From Planctomycetia bacterium (lineage in GTDB: Bacteria > Planctomycetota > Planctomycetia > Pirellulales > Thermoguttaceae), in contig JAUNMR010000001.1 in NCBI GenBank assembly GCA_030537455.1, forward strand, positions 64,779 to 106,855: a stretch of 42,077 nt of DNA. Reading direction: 5' to 3'. Position numbers and translations under genes: made by a program. Numbering within the stretch: position 1 is the stretch's first letter; every line of letters begins with the position of its first letter. Positions 16,091 to 25,441 of this stretch are shown one piece after another. Under the pieces are notes generated by a model. It was not told where the DNA came from. It made no database searches and saw nothing but the letters and a program-made list of their open reading frames with translations.

Positions 16091-16288
16091 TTAACGTTGT
16101 GCCATTTTCGAAGCGCGATAAGCGCGACGTTCAGCACGCAGACGAGCGCGACGCTTCGTTTCGCTCGGCTTCTCATAGCATTCACGACGGCGCATTTCCT
16201 TTTTGATACCGCTACGCTCAACGAGCTTGCGGAAACGACGAACCGCGTCTTGGATCGATTCTTTGTCACGTAACGTCAATTTGACCAT
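16091..16288 (-). CDS. rpsU: 30S ribosomal protein S21
   Basis: A 65-residue basic protein matching S21 along its whole length: [18 protein letters not shown] at the start, then [22 protein letters not shown] and an Arg-rich tail. S21 is a small late-assembly protein of the small subunit involved in initiation. The ATG at 16288 has AGGAG seven bases upstream. An inverted repeat (ACGTTAA-AA-TTAACGT, 16082-16097) overlaps its stop codon. No dnaG or rpoD, common neighbours elsewhere, is present. Confidence 0.95.
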   Translation of the reverse strand: MVKLTLRDKESIQDAVRRFRKLVERSGIKKEMRRRECYEKPSETKRRARLRAERRAYRASKMAQR

Positions 16289-16456
16289 TGTATAACTCCT
16301 ATAGGTTGGTCAGGTTCTTTTGCGCTAGCGATGCAAGGCGGTTAAGATCGACTCGCGACGCGCCGACCGCTTGGCCATGCGCTTAATACCACTATGCAAT
16401 CTCCACGCGCGCGACGCGCTTATCTACACACAACACGCGACGCTCTTGTCTTGGAC

Positions 16457-16476
16457 GCGACCAAAAAGTTGGTCGC
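16457..16476. repeat. strong hairpin between the GxGYxYP gene and rpsU
   Basis: GCGACCAA (16457-16464) pairs with TTGGTCGC (16469-16476) around a four-base loop. No T-tract follows on the minus strand, so it may be a weak or rho-assisted end of the glycan gene run, or a stem upstream of rpsU. Confidence 0.5.
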
Positions 16477-16589
16477 TAGTTTAGATTATTCTATACATGA
16501 TAACGCGTTTGTCCAGGGGGTGAGCGAAAAAATTGGCTAGTCGCGCAAAATCCGCAAACTCGCCCCTGACTCAAAATATCGAATCCGCG

Positions 16590-18578
16590 CTACAGACGAA
16601 CGTCCACCTCCTCTTCGCCAATATAAGCCATTTCGAGTTTTAGAAGCAACCAGAACGTATACATATCGACGAATTCCACACGAGCGCCACGCGCTTCGTC
16701 CGCTTTAACACGCTCCATGACTTCCTTCAGTAGGCTAGGACTCCACAGAATCGTACGATACACGTTAAAGATCGGTTCGCCCTGATCGCGTGTGTCGCCC
16801 AGAATAATTGCGCTTGCCTGCTCTAAATTTGCGGGAAGGTCGTAGTTCATATTCCGGTACGGCGTCATTTCACCGGCGCTGTTCTGAACCACGCCCATCT
16901 TACCGCCGCGATGCGTTGTCATTCCATCGGGCGCACAGTCCGCCAGGCGCGCAAGGGTCGCACGGTCGCTTGTCTGTGAACATCCGTCGATAATAAATCC
17001 AATCGCCGAAAGATCCCACCGCGCAAAGTAGCGCTTGCAATGCTCTACCCACACGTCAAGATTGTCCGGCAAGCCGGAAACGTTACGAGCGCCCGCGAGA
17101 GCCATGGGGTTCACATAACCGGCGCCGACGTCGCCGGAGACGAACCTGTCCAGGTCGGTCTGCGTGCGACGCATGTAATCGAAACCTGGGGCGAATCGAT
17201 CTGCAAGATTCGGGTTAAAAGCCCAGTTAATCGGAATTGAGCCGCGCGCGGAGTCCTCCCAGAACAACGGCATAGACTGATAAACCCACGCCGCGGAGTC
17301 GTAATCGCCCGAATAGATCGTTACGAACGTCTTATTAATTGGTCGTCCCTCTTCCGTGAGCAGACCGCGTACCCGAAGCTCTTCTACCGTCGCTTTATGC
17401 TGAGGATAATGATCTGCCAAAGGAAAATGCTGGTAGAACGACGCGTTGGCCATTGCCCCGCAACCCAGAGCGTCTGCGTCCATATAAGCGTTGTAGTTTG
17501 AAAGAATCTCCGCATGCCGCCATTCTGTGTCCACGCCGCCGTGCTTCAGACCGCAGTTCTGATGGTCGGTATACTTCGTATCCCAAGGCGTAAAACCTGC
17601 GATGCGAATCATTTTCTTTCCCTCGGTCGCATCGTAAACCGAACGCGCAATCGCCGTAAACGCTTCAAAGTCAGCGCCGAGTTTCTGCCCCGGGTCGTCG
17701 TTCGGCGCCTCGTCGTCCCAAGGGGAAAGATCGAAGAAGAAACCTTTGCGCGATACCACGAAATCGCGATTTGTCAGACACGCGTTTTGTGTCGCGCCGA
17801 TCGGTCGCTTAATCCAATAGGCGTCGATATAGTAACCGCCTTCTAAAGGATTGACTAGACCCGTCTTAATGTAGTTCTCGATCATCCAGTAGTACGGGTC
17901 GACCTTAACCGAGCCGGTGGACGGCAACGTTGTGCCGGGAATTGTCCCTTCGCCGGTAAACATTGAGGAGCCGTCTTCGTTGACCAAACGACGTTTAACG
18001 ACCAGCCGACGACCATCAGGAGAGGAAACAAGGCGGTCGTAAAGCGAACCGGAGTGAGAATCGTAACGAATCGGAAGAAGATTTTCAACGCCAGCGATTG
18101 TTAGCGCCACATTCACCGTTGAAGCCGCCTCTTCGTCGTAGACCACGACCCCTTGGTAGTAGGATGCAAAAAGATCGAGCGCCTCGTCAAGGGACGTGAT
18201 TGTCTTACGTTCGCGACCTTCCAGCCAGCCGGGACGTTCGTCGCCGGAGCTGTCCTTAAAAGAACGGCTAAAAAGCTCGAGCCAGAACTCGTCCGTCTGA
18301 TGACCGAAACCGCTCACATAAAGAAGATAAAGCTGTGCGCTATCGCGGTTTACAAGACCCTGGAGCGTCGTGATCAGCAGCGTTTCGTCCCAAACGCGAC
18401 GCGTTTGGTCGATATCTGTGCGATCGAAAGACTGAAGACTACGAATATCATAAACGTAGTAGGGCGTTTCCGGTTCCGCCGCGCCCAACCATTGCGAAAT
18501 CGCCGAAATAAGACTCAGCGCCACCGTGAGTAGCAGGTGCGAGACAATCTGCCCGGGATGACCTGTATTTCTTTTCAT
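16590..18578 (-). CDS. secreted GxGYxYP-domain protein, putative glycoside hydrolase
   Basis: A 662-residue exported protein. The N-terminus has a basic start, a hydrophobic core and a likely cleavage site around WLGAAEPE. The family signature appears late as VGAGYVNP, close to the GxGYxYP consensus that names the domain, with the final Tyr replaced by Asn. Other landmarks are the N-terminal LLITTLQGLVNRDSAQLYL, FVTIYSGDYDSA and a C-terminal GEPIFNVYR. The family is annotated as putative glycoside hydrolases of Bacteroidetes and Planctomycetes without a defined substrate. It lies 48 bases downstream of the WbsX-like gene on the same strand, so the two are probably co-transcribed. Confidence 0.85.
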   Translation of the reverse strand: MKRNTGHPGQIVSHLLLTVALSLISAISQWLGAAEPETPYYVYDIRSLQSFDRTDIDQTRRVWDETLLITTLQGLVNRDSAQLYLLYVSGFGHQTDEFWLELFSRSFKDSSGDERPGWLEGRERKTITSLDEALDLFASYYQGVVVYDEEAASTVNVALTIAGVENLLPIRYDSHSGSLYDRLVSSPDGRRLVVKRRLVNEDGSSMFTGEGTIPGTTLPSTGSVKVDPYYWMIENYIKTGLVNPLEGGYYIDAYWIKRPIGATQNACLTNRDFVVSRKGFFFDLSPWDDEAPNDDPGQKLGADFEAFTAIARSVYDATEGKKMIRIAGFTPWDTKYTDHQNCGLKHGGVDTEWRHAEILSNYNAYMDADALGCGAMANASFYQHFPLADHYPQHKATVEELRVRGLLTEEGRPINKTFVTIYSGDYDSAAWVYQSMPLFWEDSARGSIPINWAFNPNLADRFAPGFDYMRRTQTDLDRFVSGDVGAGYVNPMALAGARNVSGLPDNLDVWVEHCKRYFARWDLSAIGFIIDGCSQTSDRATLARLADCAPDGMTTHRGGKMGVVQNSAGEMTPYRNMNYDLPANLEQASAIILGDTRDQGEPIFNVYRTILWSPSLLKEVMERVKADEARGARVEFVDMYTFWLLLKLEMAYIGEEEVDVRL

Positions 18579-18626
18579 ATTGATTGTTCTAATAGTGTAA
18601 TTACAAATGGTTATAGTAATAACAAA

Positions 18627-21257
18627 TTACTCGACTTTATCCGCCGGATCTGTCGTCGGGGGAATATCGTAGGGCCCCAGACCGATCTCATAGGGCGCGT
18701 AATTTGAAGGGAAGCCTCCCGACGGTTCATGACAGAGCGTTTCGCGAATCGCTTCGTACATACCAAAGCCAAATTCATTATTCGGCTCAATATATGACCC
18801 TTCGCCCCATTCGTTCACGGGCGCTATTACTACGCGCTTATTGCCCGACTCAGACGCGAAGCGCTTGTAATCCTCAAGCAGACGACGGAAGCCCGCGACC
18901 GTGCGATCGTAAACAACTGTCTGACGATACCCGTGCCAAGGGCGAGAGTCCCAACCGGTAGAAATATTCGGAATATCGGGCAGAATACCGGTTTCCAGGC
19001 GCGCCTTCCAGTTCGGATAAGACGCCTCGACCACCGAGTCAAAGGAGTAGAGCTTCGGATCCTCAACCTCCTTGCCGGGGTACATAAAGTGGTAGATCGT
19101 CGTTGCGTCGAATCCGCTGTCGGCAAGCGTTTGAATCGTCTTGCTATCGGTCGCATGTTCCGGCCATTTAATTGCGATGAAGTATACCCCGGGGAATCCC
19201 GCCTCCTCACACTTTTGGCGGCAGATCTCAAAAGCACGCTTGCAACCTTCGCCCGGATTGAGCGTGACGCCGTTCTTCGCCGCTTCAGCGACCATATCGC
19301 GTTCCACGATACTCTTATCCCAGATGACCACAACCGGCTTACCGTCGATTTTGTAATATTCGGGGGTATTGAAGTAATTCTTGATCCAGTAATTAGTTAC
19401 GTTCTCCCAGTCTTCGGTGGAGTGCGTGCCGGCGCCGGTGTGGTTTGCCCACATAACCGCCCACTTCATGTAATGTCGATAACGAGCCTGTTGGAACGCT
19501 TTAACCCAGTGTTCCAAACGAACTTCCCCGTGATACCAGTACCAGTCGACAAAGAAGAAGCTCAACCCATTTTCCACCGCCCATTTAATCTGCCAATCGA
19601 CCGCCTCGGGGTTGCCTTCGTCATAATAACCGAGCAGTGGCTTACGTTCCGGCGCGTTGTCATTGATCTTATCCCAGCCGCTACGTTTCGACCAGCCTGG
19701 GAAATAGTACGCGCCGATTTCATAGTCGCTACTAACCGGTTGAGGTTCCGGAATATAACTTGTGCCAATCGGAAGATTACACGGCGCTAGTACATTGAGT
19801 TTAACCGCGCAATCGATCGAAAGAGTCGAAGCGCCGTCCTTGCCGTTGTGACCGCTGATACGCAAAAGGTCGTTTAGAGAACCAGGTTTGCTTGCGCGAT
19901 ACGTCGCTTGCAGAACAATCGCTTCGTTCGGCGCCAGGGTAAAATTGTGCGGGAAAGTCGCGACGCCGGAGGAGTTCGCTTCCGCCGTCACAGGCTCAAC
20001 CCCTTTCACGGGCTGACCGTAACCAGAGGACGCTAAACGATTGCCCTGGGGATTCATACCAAAGAGCGGATCAACTGTGATCTTCTGTAACTGCGCTGAT
20101 TCCAGCGTCAGACCAGACGCACGCTCAAGAGACTCGATACGAAGGTCGCTGAGCTTCGAACCGCCACAGTTACGAAGCGTCGTCTCGTATTTTACGCTAA
20201 CTGTTTGCCCTGAAGCGTTTTCTGACGACTCCGGAAGACGTGACAGCGCTATCTGACGACCCTCTTGACGTTCTAACGACGCCGAACCGATCGGTGAGTC
20301 GCTGAATTCTACCTTCGTAAGTTCATATTCCGAAGGAAGTTTCACTTCCCAACGATAGATCGGAGCGTCCTGGAAATTTCCAAGCGCCTTTAAATCGACG
20401 TTACGACTGAGCGTCGCGTCGGCGTCTTCGTTAAGGTTATACAGCGCCAGGTCTTGAGATACCACGCCGGTCGAGCCGATCGTATAGAGATTCAAAGAAG
20501 CGCGTGCGTACACTGTCGAGCAGGGCGCGATTCGACGCAACGTTAGCGATAGATTCGACCCCAGTTGAGAAAGGTCGTACTTCTGAATCGAACTGGTGTA
20601 AACGCGTGGTTTATCGCCGGTGGAGAGCGCCGCAAGATCCTCGCCTGTCCACGAACGTTGACTTGTCCCCGACAGATCGTCAAGGTTGGTCTCCATAATG
20701 CGAATGTAATCGACGCTCACACCCGCTTTGGCTTGAAGTTCGCGCCCGGTCGGCACGCCAAAGTCCACGCGAATCTTAATAATACGCGGTTCCGCATTCC
20801 ACGGGGGAAGAAGCTGATACGTGTGATATTCCCCGTCGTGACAAATCGGCCAACTAAACGATTTTGCCTGTGAAAAACCGTTGTAAGGTCCCTCGTGAGA
20901 GGACGCGAAAAAGATCTCGCCGTTTCCGTAGCCGTTCGACTTCATACGGATCTCGATGAACTGACCCGCTTTAGGTTTAATCTCGAACGTCGGACTCACG
21001 ATAAACGGATCCCAGTCTGTGAATTCTGAAGACAGCGCTCCGTCCACGCATTCCGGCTTTCTCAGGCAATTCTTACCCCACGCGTCGACCGACGGCTGAT
21101 CGGAAAAGTCCCAAGAGATCAGGGTTTCCGGCTCTATGCTATATGAGGCGTTAACAAAGCAAACACTCAACCACGCCAAGAGTGTGGAAGGGAGTAGGAA
21201 CAGGGTAAGTAAACGTTTACTCATGGCTTGCGATGGTAATAATCTTGTCGTTGGCAT
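18627..21257 (-). CDS. exported GH99-like / WbsX-family glycan protein with N-terminal beta-sandwich
   Basis: An 876-residue protein with a signal peptide (MSKRLLTLFLLP...; an inner ATG at 21224 is equally possible, giving 865 residues, and neither start has a clear ribosome site). Residues about 45-190 look like a beta-sandwich carbohydrate-binding domain; about 200-500 are strand-rich repeats with an extracellular look. From about 512 a GH99-like/WbsX barrel follows: EIGAYYFPGW, the aromatic SFFFVDWYWYHGE, MKWAVMWANH, and PVNEWGEGSYIEPN, whose NEWGEG is the hallmark of this group. GH99 enzymes cleave alpha-mannosides; WbsX domains also occur in polysaccharide assembly. Export plus adjacent glycosidases favour degradation. 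Confidence 0.82.
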   Translation of the reverse strand: MPTTRLLPSQAMSKRLLTLFLLPSTLLAWLSVCFVNASYSIEPETLISWDFSDQPSVDAWGKNCLRKPECVDGALSSEFTDWDPFIVSPTFEIKPKAGQFIEIRMKSNGYGNGEIFFASSHEGPYNGFSQAKSFSWPICHDGEYHTYQLLPPWNAEPRIIKIRVDFGVPTGRELQAKAGVSVDYIRIMETNLDDLSGTSQRSWTGEDLAALSTGDKPRVYTSSIQKYDLSQLGSNLSLTLRRIAPCSTVYARASLNLYTIGSTGVVSQDLALYNLNEDADATLSRNVDLKALGNFQDAPIYRWEVKLPSEYELTKVEFSDSPIGSASLERQEGRQIALSRLPESSENASGQTVSVKYETTLRNCGGSKLSDLRIESLERASGLTLESAQLQKITVDPLFGMNPQGNRLASSGYGQPVKGVEPVTAEANSSGVATFPHNFTLAPNEAIVLQATYRASKPGSLNDLLRISGHNGKDGASTLSIDCAVKLNVLAPCNLPIGTSYIPEPQPVSSDYEIGAYYFPGWSKRSGWDKINDNAPERKPLLGYYDEGNPEAVDWQIKWAVENGLSFFFVDWYWYHGEVRLEHWVKAFQQARYRHYMKWAVMWANHTGAGTHSTEDWENVTNYWIKNYFNTPEYYKIDGKPVVVIWDKSIVERDMVAEAAKNGVTLNPGEGCKRAFEICRQKCEEAGFPGVYFIAIKWPEHATDSKTIQTLADSGFDATTIYHFMYPGKEVEDPKLYSFDSVVEASYPNWKARLETGILPDIPNISTGWDSRPWHGYRQTVVYDRTVAGFRRLLEDYKRFASESGNKRVVIAPVNEWGEGSYIEPNNEFGFGMYEAIRETLCHEPSGGFPSNYAPYEIGLGPYDIPPTTDPADKVE
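21208..21221. promoter_or_regulatory. 14-base perfect palindrome at the start of the WbsX-like gene
   Basis: AGTAAACGTTTACT at 21208-21221 is a perfect palindrome and resembles LacI/CcpA-type operators, which centre on AACGTT. It covers the first codons after the inner ATG (21222-21224) of the WbsX-like gene. It could be a coding coincidence. Confidence 0.35.
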
Positions 21258-21429
21258 GGCGTCTATCGTTCCAATTCAAATGGGATCAACGAACGCAGAG
21301 CGCCTACGTCCTTTGATCCTCGGGTTAAACTTATAATGCCGCTATCCTGGCGACAGGAGCGAAGCGTATCCACGGCGACGAACGCAGACGACGCCTAAAT
21401 AGAATCTTAATCTTATGGTTATAGTGGAA

Positions 21430-23685
21430 TCACTCGAACAGGTCGTCGAGATCCTCGCCGGAGCTTTCTGAACCTCCGTCCGCGCTGGCGCCTGACTTTT
21501 GTCCGGAAAGAACCGCCTGAAGAGGCGTCATTCCGTTCGCAAAGGTCTCAAACAAATTCGACGTCGTCGCGTGAGGAAGAACGAACCGAGCGATCTCGCT
21601 TTGGGGCGTAACGCTCGTGACCAAAAGCGCTTTCGGAGTTTGAGGTGAAAGCGTCTCTTCCACGACCAAAGGAAGATTCGGGAAGTAGTAATCTCGAATC
21701 CAACGATAATATGCCTGAGCGCTCGAGGGATCGATACGTACCGCCGCGACCATATTCGTGTGTGCTAAATCGGGTATCTGCATACCCAAACGCTTTAGCG
21801 CATAGGGCGCGTCTGGATCTGGCGTCTGGGAAAGATAACGAACACGTGGGTTCGAGAGAGAACGGTAATTGCTAATACCCAAGCGCAAAAGATCCTGGTT
21901 GCCAAGACCATAGAGAATATGGTTCTTATCCAAAATGACAAGATAACCTTTGCGTGCAATTAACGGAGACTGATCCACTTCAAGCGCTTGTGCGTTCGAC
22001 GATTGCAGGAAGAACGCCTGCATATCGTTCCCGTTCTCCACCGCCGCCATGAGCAGACCAATACCCGACGCCAAGGGGCGATCGCCCTTAAAGAGCTCCG
22101 AGAAGAGCGAGGGACTCTGGTAACCTTGCTCTTCCGCACGCATGAGCGCCGTCTGACGCACATACGTCTCGATATCGGATATATACGTCTTATAACCGTT
22201 GATACGGTTCTCTTTCATCGCGGTCTCTTCACCCGCCGACTCGCCAAGTAGACCGCCAAGAGCGCTACCGAGCGCGCCGCCAACTGCCGACGCGCGTTCC
22301 GGATCAGCCGCGCGACGTGGTGGATTGCGTCGTGAAAATTGACGCGACTGACGTCTCTCCGCAAGGTTTCCCATGAGTTGAGACGCCGCGTCTGACGCCG
22401 TCTTTGAACCTATGTAACGTCCGATTTCACGAGCCTTGGGAATTATGAGTTCTTTCGCAAACTCTTCTGCGTCGTCCACTTCAAGATAGAAAAGCCACGA
22501 TTCTCCAAGTAGTTCGCCGTCGGTCGGAAGCGTTAGAGAGTATTCCACAAAACGAAGACGATTGAACGGTTTAGGGAGCGCTTGCGTCAGTACGCTAGTA
22601 AATTCAGTCTGACCCGCCAACGCCGCCTCGACGTCTGGAAGTACCGAGAAAAATCGATCCGCCTCGGTATTCAGCGGCGTCACGACATGATAAGAACTTA
22701 TGCGTCGCGAACCTTCGCTATTGGGGCGGGGCGTCGTTTCCGTCGCTGTATAAAGACCATACTCGTCGACTCCAACCTCAATACGAACGCGCTGGAGGTT
22801 TTGTGCGATATAATCGCGGATCTTATTCACGTCAAGCTCAAGCGCAATGTTACGTTCGCGCTTGAGAACCTCTACCGCCTGCGCTAACTCACCCCAAATA
22901 GGACGATTAGCCGCCGTGAGATTTGCCAGACCCGTCGGCGTCCCTTCAAAAATAAGAACAGGCGCTTTCAGTCCTTGGGGAGGCGTCGTGTCAGCACGCA
23001 AAAAACTAGGTTGAAGGTCGGTAAAGAGCGCTTCAGAACCAGCGGGTACGATCGCTATATACCGCTCGTTCACCACTTTCGCCACGACGTCGACCGTCTC
23101 CTTGAATTTCAGCTGGAAGTTAGCGACGTCCTTCTGCTCGTTGAATTGTGGTTTGGCACATTTGCAAGCGCTTGTGAGCGATTCCACAAAACCTTGAAAA
23201 TCCTTCTGTTCCACCGGAAGAACTACGGCCAGTTCAAGAGGCGCGTTACGTGTGAAGACCAACACGCCAAGGGGGGCGTCTTGCGAGATCTTGGCAAGTA
23301 CGCGACGAAATTCCGTCAGGCGAAGTGACGACAGAATACTGAATTCCGTGTCGCTTGTGCCTTTAAAGAATTCCTTAATGCCCGCGTCAAGAGAGGTAAG
23401 CGATGAAATTTCAACGACCAGACCTGCGCTCTGTGGTACCGGTAAGACGCTTTGGTACGACGCGGTCGCCGAGGATACTAGCGACGCGTCCTCCTCCGGC
23501 TCGGCCGAATCGGTTGTCTTCGGAGATTTAAACAGCTGAGAAAGTCCTTGCGAGAACTTCACCACCGAGCCAAGATCGCGTTCCTCTTGGGCCGACGCCG
23601 ATGGGGCAAAAAGAACGAAAATCGCGAAAAAGAACGCGCTTGCCGTTAAGGAAATGCTCTGTCGTGTTAAGTTGATAAGCGCCAT
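21430..23685 (-). CDS. large exported protein of unknown family
   Basis: A 751-residue protein with a clear signal peptide (hydrophobic core from about residue 12, cleavage probably after SASA near residue 32). The mature protein has alternating strands and helices throughout. A basic patch (about 444-459, RRQSRQFSRRNPPRR) is followed by a Gly/Ala-rich segment (about 467-485, AVGGALGSALGGLLG) that resembles a glycine zipper or flexible hinge. The C-terminus is Gly/Ser/Glu/Asp-rich. Only one closely spaced cysteine pair (CKC near 174) is present. I recognise no catalytic motif. AAGGAG precedes the ATG. Its position between the GH39-like and WbsX-like genes suggests a structural or binding role in the glycan block; that is inference. 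Confidence 0.7.
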   Translation of the reverse strand: MALINLTRQSISLTASAFFFAIFVLFAPSASAQEERDLGSVVKFSQGLSQLFKSPKTTDSAEPEEDASLVSSATASYQSVLPVPQSAGLVVEISSLTSLDAGIKEFFKGTSDTEFSILSSLRLTEFRRVLAKISQDAPLGVLVFTRNAPLELAVVLPVEQKDFQGFVESLTSACKCAKPQFNEQKDVANFQLKFKETVDVVAKVVNERYIAIVPAGSEALFTDLQPSFLRADTTPPQGLKAPVLIFEGTPTGLANLTAANRPIWGELAQAVEVLKRERNIALELDVNKIRDYIAQNLQRVRIEVGVDEYGLYTATETTPRPNSEGSRRISSYHVVTPLNTEADRFFSVLPDVEAALAGQTEFTSVLTQALPKPFNRLRFVEYSLTLPTDGELLGESWLFYLEVDDAEEFAKELIIPKAREIGRYIGSKTASDAASQLMGNLAERRQSRQFSRRNPPRRAADPERASAVGGALGSALGGLLGESAGEETAMKENRINGYKTYISDIETYVRQTALMRAEEQGYQSPSLFSELFKGDRPLASGIGLLMAAVENGNDMQAFFLQSSNAQALEVDQSPLIARKGYLVILDKNHILYGLGNQDLLRLGISNYRSLSNPRVRYLSQTPDPDAPYALKRLGMQIPDLAHTNMVAAVRIDPSSAQAYYRWIRDYYFPNLPLVVEETLSPQTPKALLVTSVTPQSEIARFVLPHATTSNLFETFANGMTPLQAVLSGQKSGASADGGSESSGEDLDDLFE

Positions 23686-23878
23686 TTTGGCTCGCTCCTT
23701 TGCGTCGATCGCGCCGTTCCTTAGGTGAGTCTAGAGATCTAAACCCATGATTGACAAAGAATAAGGCGCGAAACGACGACTATAATATCAGTAGCGCGGC
23801 GTGCTTGGGCGCGCTAGGCTATATGTCGTAAGTAGTGGTATAATATTGCGTGTGACCAAAGCGCCACGCAAGAGCGCC

Positions 23879-25306
23879 TTAGAACCGAACCAAAAAGACG
23901 CTAGACTTCTGTGCATGAAGCTTAAGAACGCCGTCCTTGTACTCCACTTCCGATTCCGCTAAATCTACGTCGTAATCGATACGTGAGACCTTTGCATGCC
24001 CATTGGGTTGAACTCCCGAAAGCTTGATTTCAAGCTCCTGTTCTTCCGCTTCTTTGTACGCCGAAACCAGAAGATAACGCTTCTGACCCGACGCGTCCGT
24101 GGCGCCGAGCAAAGAAACGTGTTCGGTCGCTACGCTGGTAGATACACGTAACGGCGCGTTCGTAATCAGCTCCCCAAAGAGCAAAAACGCATAGTACGTC
24201 GCGCGAGGCTTCCCGACTATATCGTGCAAACCCCATGTGTCAAGACCGTAAGCGTAGTAGTTCGACATATCAAGAGGTCCGTCCTGCCAACGCGTGAGAA
24301 CATATTCCACAAACGCCGCCGCTTCCGCGCCATGAAGACCTTCGGGAGACGTGCCAAGCTCGCGCTTAGCTTCCCAACCGCCGTTCTCGCCATGAACCAC
24401 GTTCCACTGCGTCGGGAAATAATGCCATTCGTTCAGATGAAGTTCCGCGTTCGGATAACCCGCCTCGTCTAAGATCTTACGAATTTCAAAGGGGGGATCG
24501 AGTACTTCGCTAGGAGTGTGCGCATAGCAGTGCCACGACACAAAGTCAAGCGGAACCTGCGCTTCGTGACAATGACCCGCAAACCATTTCAGTAAGTTAC
24601 GATCCGCATGAGTCAATGCCGGTCCGCCGATCTTTATATTGGGAAATTCGCTACGCAAACGGCGAGCGACCGTCTCATAAAATTTGCAATACGAGTTCCA
24701 ATCTTCGTCGTCCCACATCTGAGGAACGAGGTTAGGCTCGTTCCAAATCTCCCAATACATATCCCAATGATAACCGTCCGCCCAGCCTTCGGTATAATGG
24801 CGAACGATACCCGCGCAGATCTCTGCGTAGTGTGCCATATCGGTCGGCTTCTTTGCAAAGTATTTATTCGCCGTATGTTCGATACTCGTGCCAAGGCGAT
24901 AGACCGGGATCGCGCCTGATTTAATTATATTAGCGATATAGTCGTCTGTCGCCTTGAAGAAATAGTTCGCCGGGTCGCTCGGATCCGCAGAAAGATTACC
25001 GAAAATCTGATGAACGTCGACCAGGCGCATACCCTCGTTGTCCCACGGCGCGTCGTGAAGACGAACCGTCGAGAAGTGGCACGCTTCCGCCGCCGCCTGA
25101 CCGTCTTCAAGTGTCGCGCGCGAAAACTTCGACCAAAGGTTCACGCCATTGAGCGCCTTGATTGCGCCGACTTGTGAACTAAAGTCCACGCTATAAGGCT
25201 CCTCGCCAAGGACGCTTACCGACAGAACCGACGCCAAAAGCGCCGACGCGACCAAAAGCGCCGCGTTCTTTACGCGACACGATGATTTTCTCAAGACGCG
25301 TTTCAT
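23879..25306 (-). CDS. exported GH39-like glycoside hydrolase
   Basis: A 475-residue protein from the ATG at 25306 (GGAG nine bases upstream); the frame also opens at 25321. A signal peptide ends near VSVLGEE. The fold is a clan GH-A barrel: the acid/base lies in EIWNEPN (Glu190 of the NEP motif) and the probable nucleophile in LHLNEWH (Glu293). Early landmarks are RLHDAPWD and PVYRLGTSIEH, and a C-terminal beta-sandwich follows. GH39 includes beta-xylosidases and alpha-L-iduronidases; GH-A relatives such as GH51 or GH30 cannot be excluded. A promoter with nested inverted repeats sits upstream. It follows the fucose/arabinose isomerase-family gene, which suggests a shared substrate. Confidence 0.84.
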   Translation of the reverse strand: MKRVLRKSSCRVKNAALLVASALLASVLSVSVLGEEPYSVDFSSQVGAIKALNGVNLWSKFSRATLEDGQAAAEACHFSTVRLHDAPWDNEGMRLVDVHQIFGNLSADPSDPANYFFKATDDYIANIIKSGAIPVYRLGTSIEHTANKYFAKKPTDMAHYAEICAGIVRHYTEGWADGYHWDMYWEIWNEPNLVPQMWDDEDWNSYCKFYETVARRLRSEFPNIKIGGPALTHADRNLLKWFAGHCHEAQVPLDFVSWHCYAHTPSEVLDPPFEIRKILDEAGYPNAELHLNEWHYFPTQWNVVHGENGGWEAKRELGTSPEGLHGAEAAAFVEYVLTRWQDGPLDMSNYYAYGLDTWGLHDIVGKPRATYYAFLLFGELITNAPLRVSTSVATEHVSLLGATDASGQKRYLLVSAYKEAEEQELEIKLSGVQPNGHAKVSRIDYDVDLAESEVEYKDGVLKLHAQKSSVFLVRF

Positions 25307-25387
25307 CTTACTTCGCTCCATTGCTCTGCTACGCGCACAACATTTCCCCTTTGGGACTATATGTTTGCACGGCGTGTTTTAGGACGT

Positions 25388-25430
25388 GATATAACTCGAT
25401 GTATCGATTAAGTTAATTATTGTGAGTTAT
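25388..25430 (-). promoter_or_regulatory. putative promoter with nested inverted repeats upstream of the GH39-like gene
   Basis: On the minus strand TTAACT (25411-25416) and TATATC (25388-25393) are 17 bases apart. Two inverted repeats surround them: ATAACTC/GAGTTAT (25391-25397 and 25424-25430) and the inner TCGAT-GT-ATCGA (25396-25407), which lies between the boxes. This is the layout expected of an operator for a sugar-responsive repressor; no regulator gene is seen nearby. Confidence 0.45.
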
Positions 25431-25441
25431 TGTAAATTTTG

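Noticed and set aside
16057..16269. 70-residue minus-strand frame overlapping rpsU
   Set aside because: It is an out-of-frame shadow of rpsU, which has the ribosome site and full S21 similarity.
18933..19790. 285-residue plus-strand frame opposite the WbsX-like gene
   Set aside because: Antisense to a confidently assigned gene; Arg-rich and without motifs.
23755..23786. Plus-strand promoter from TTGACA and TATAAT in the spacer
   Set aside because: The two boxes are 24 bases apart and there is no plus-strand gene downstream.
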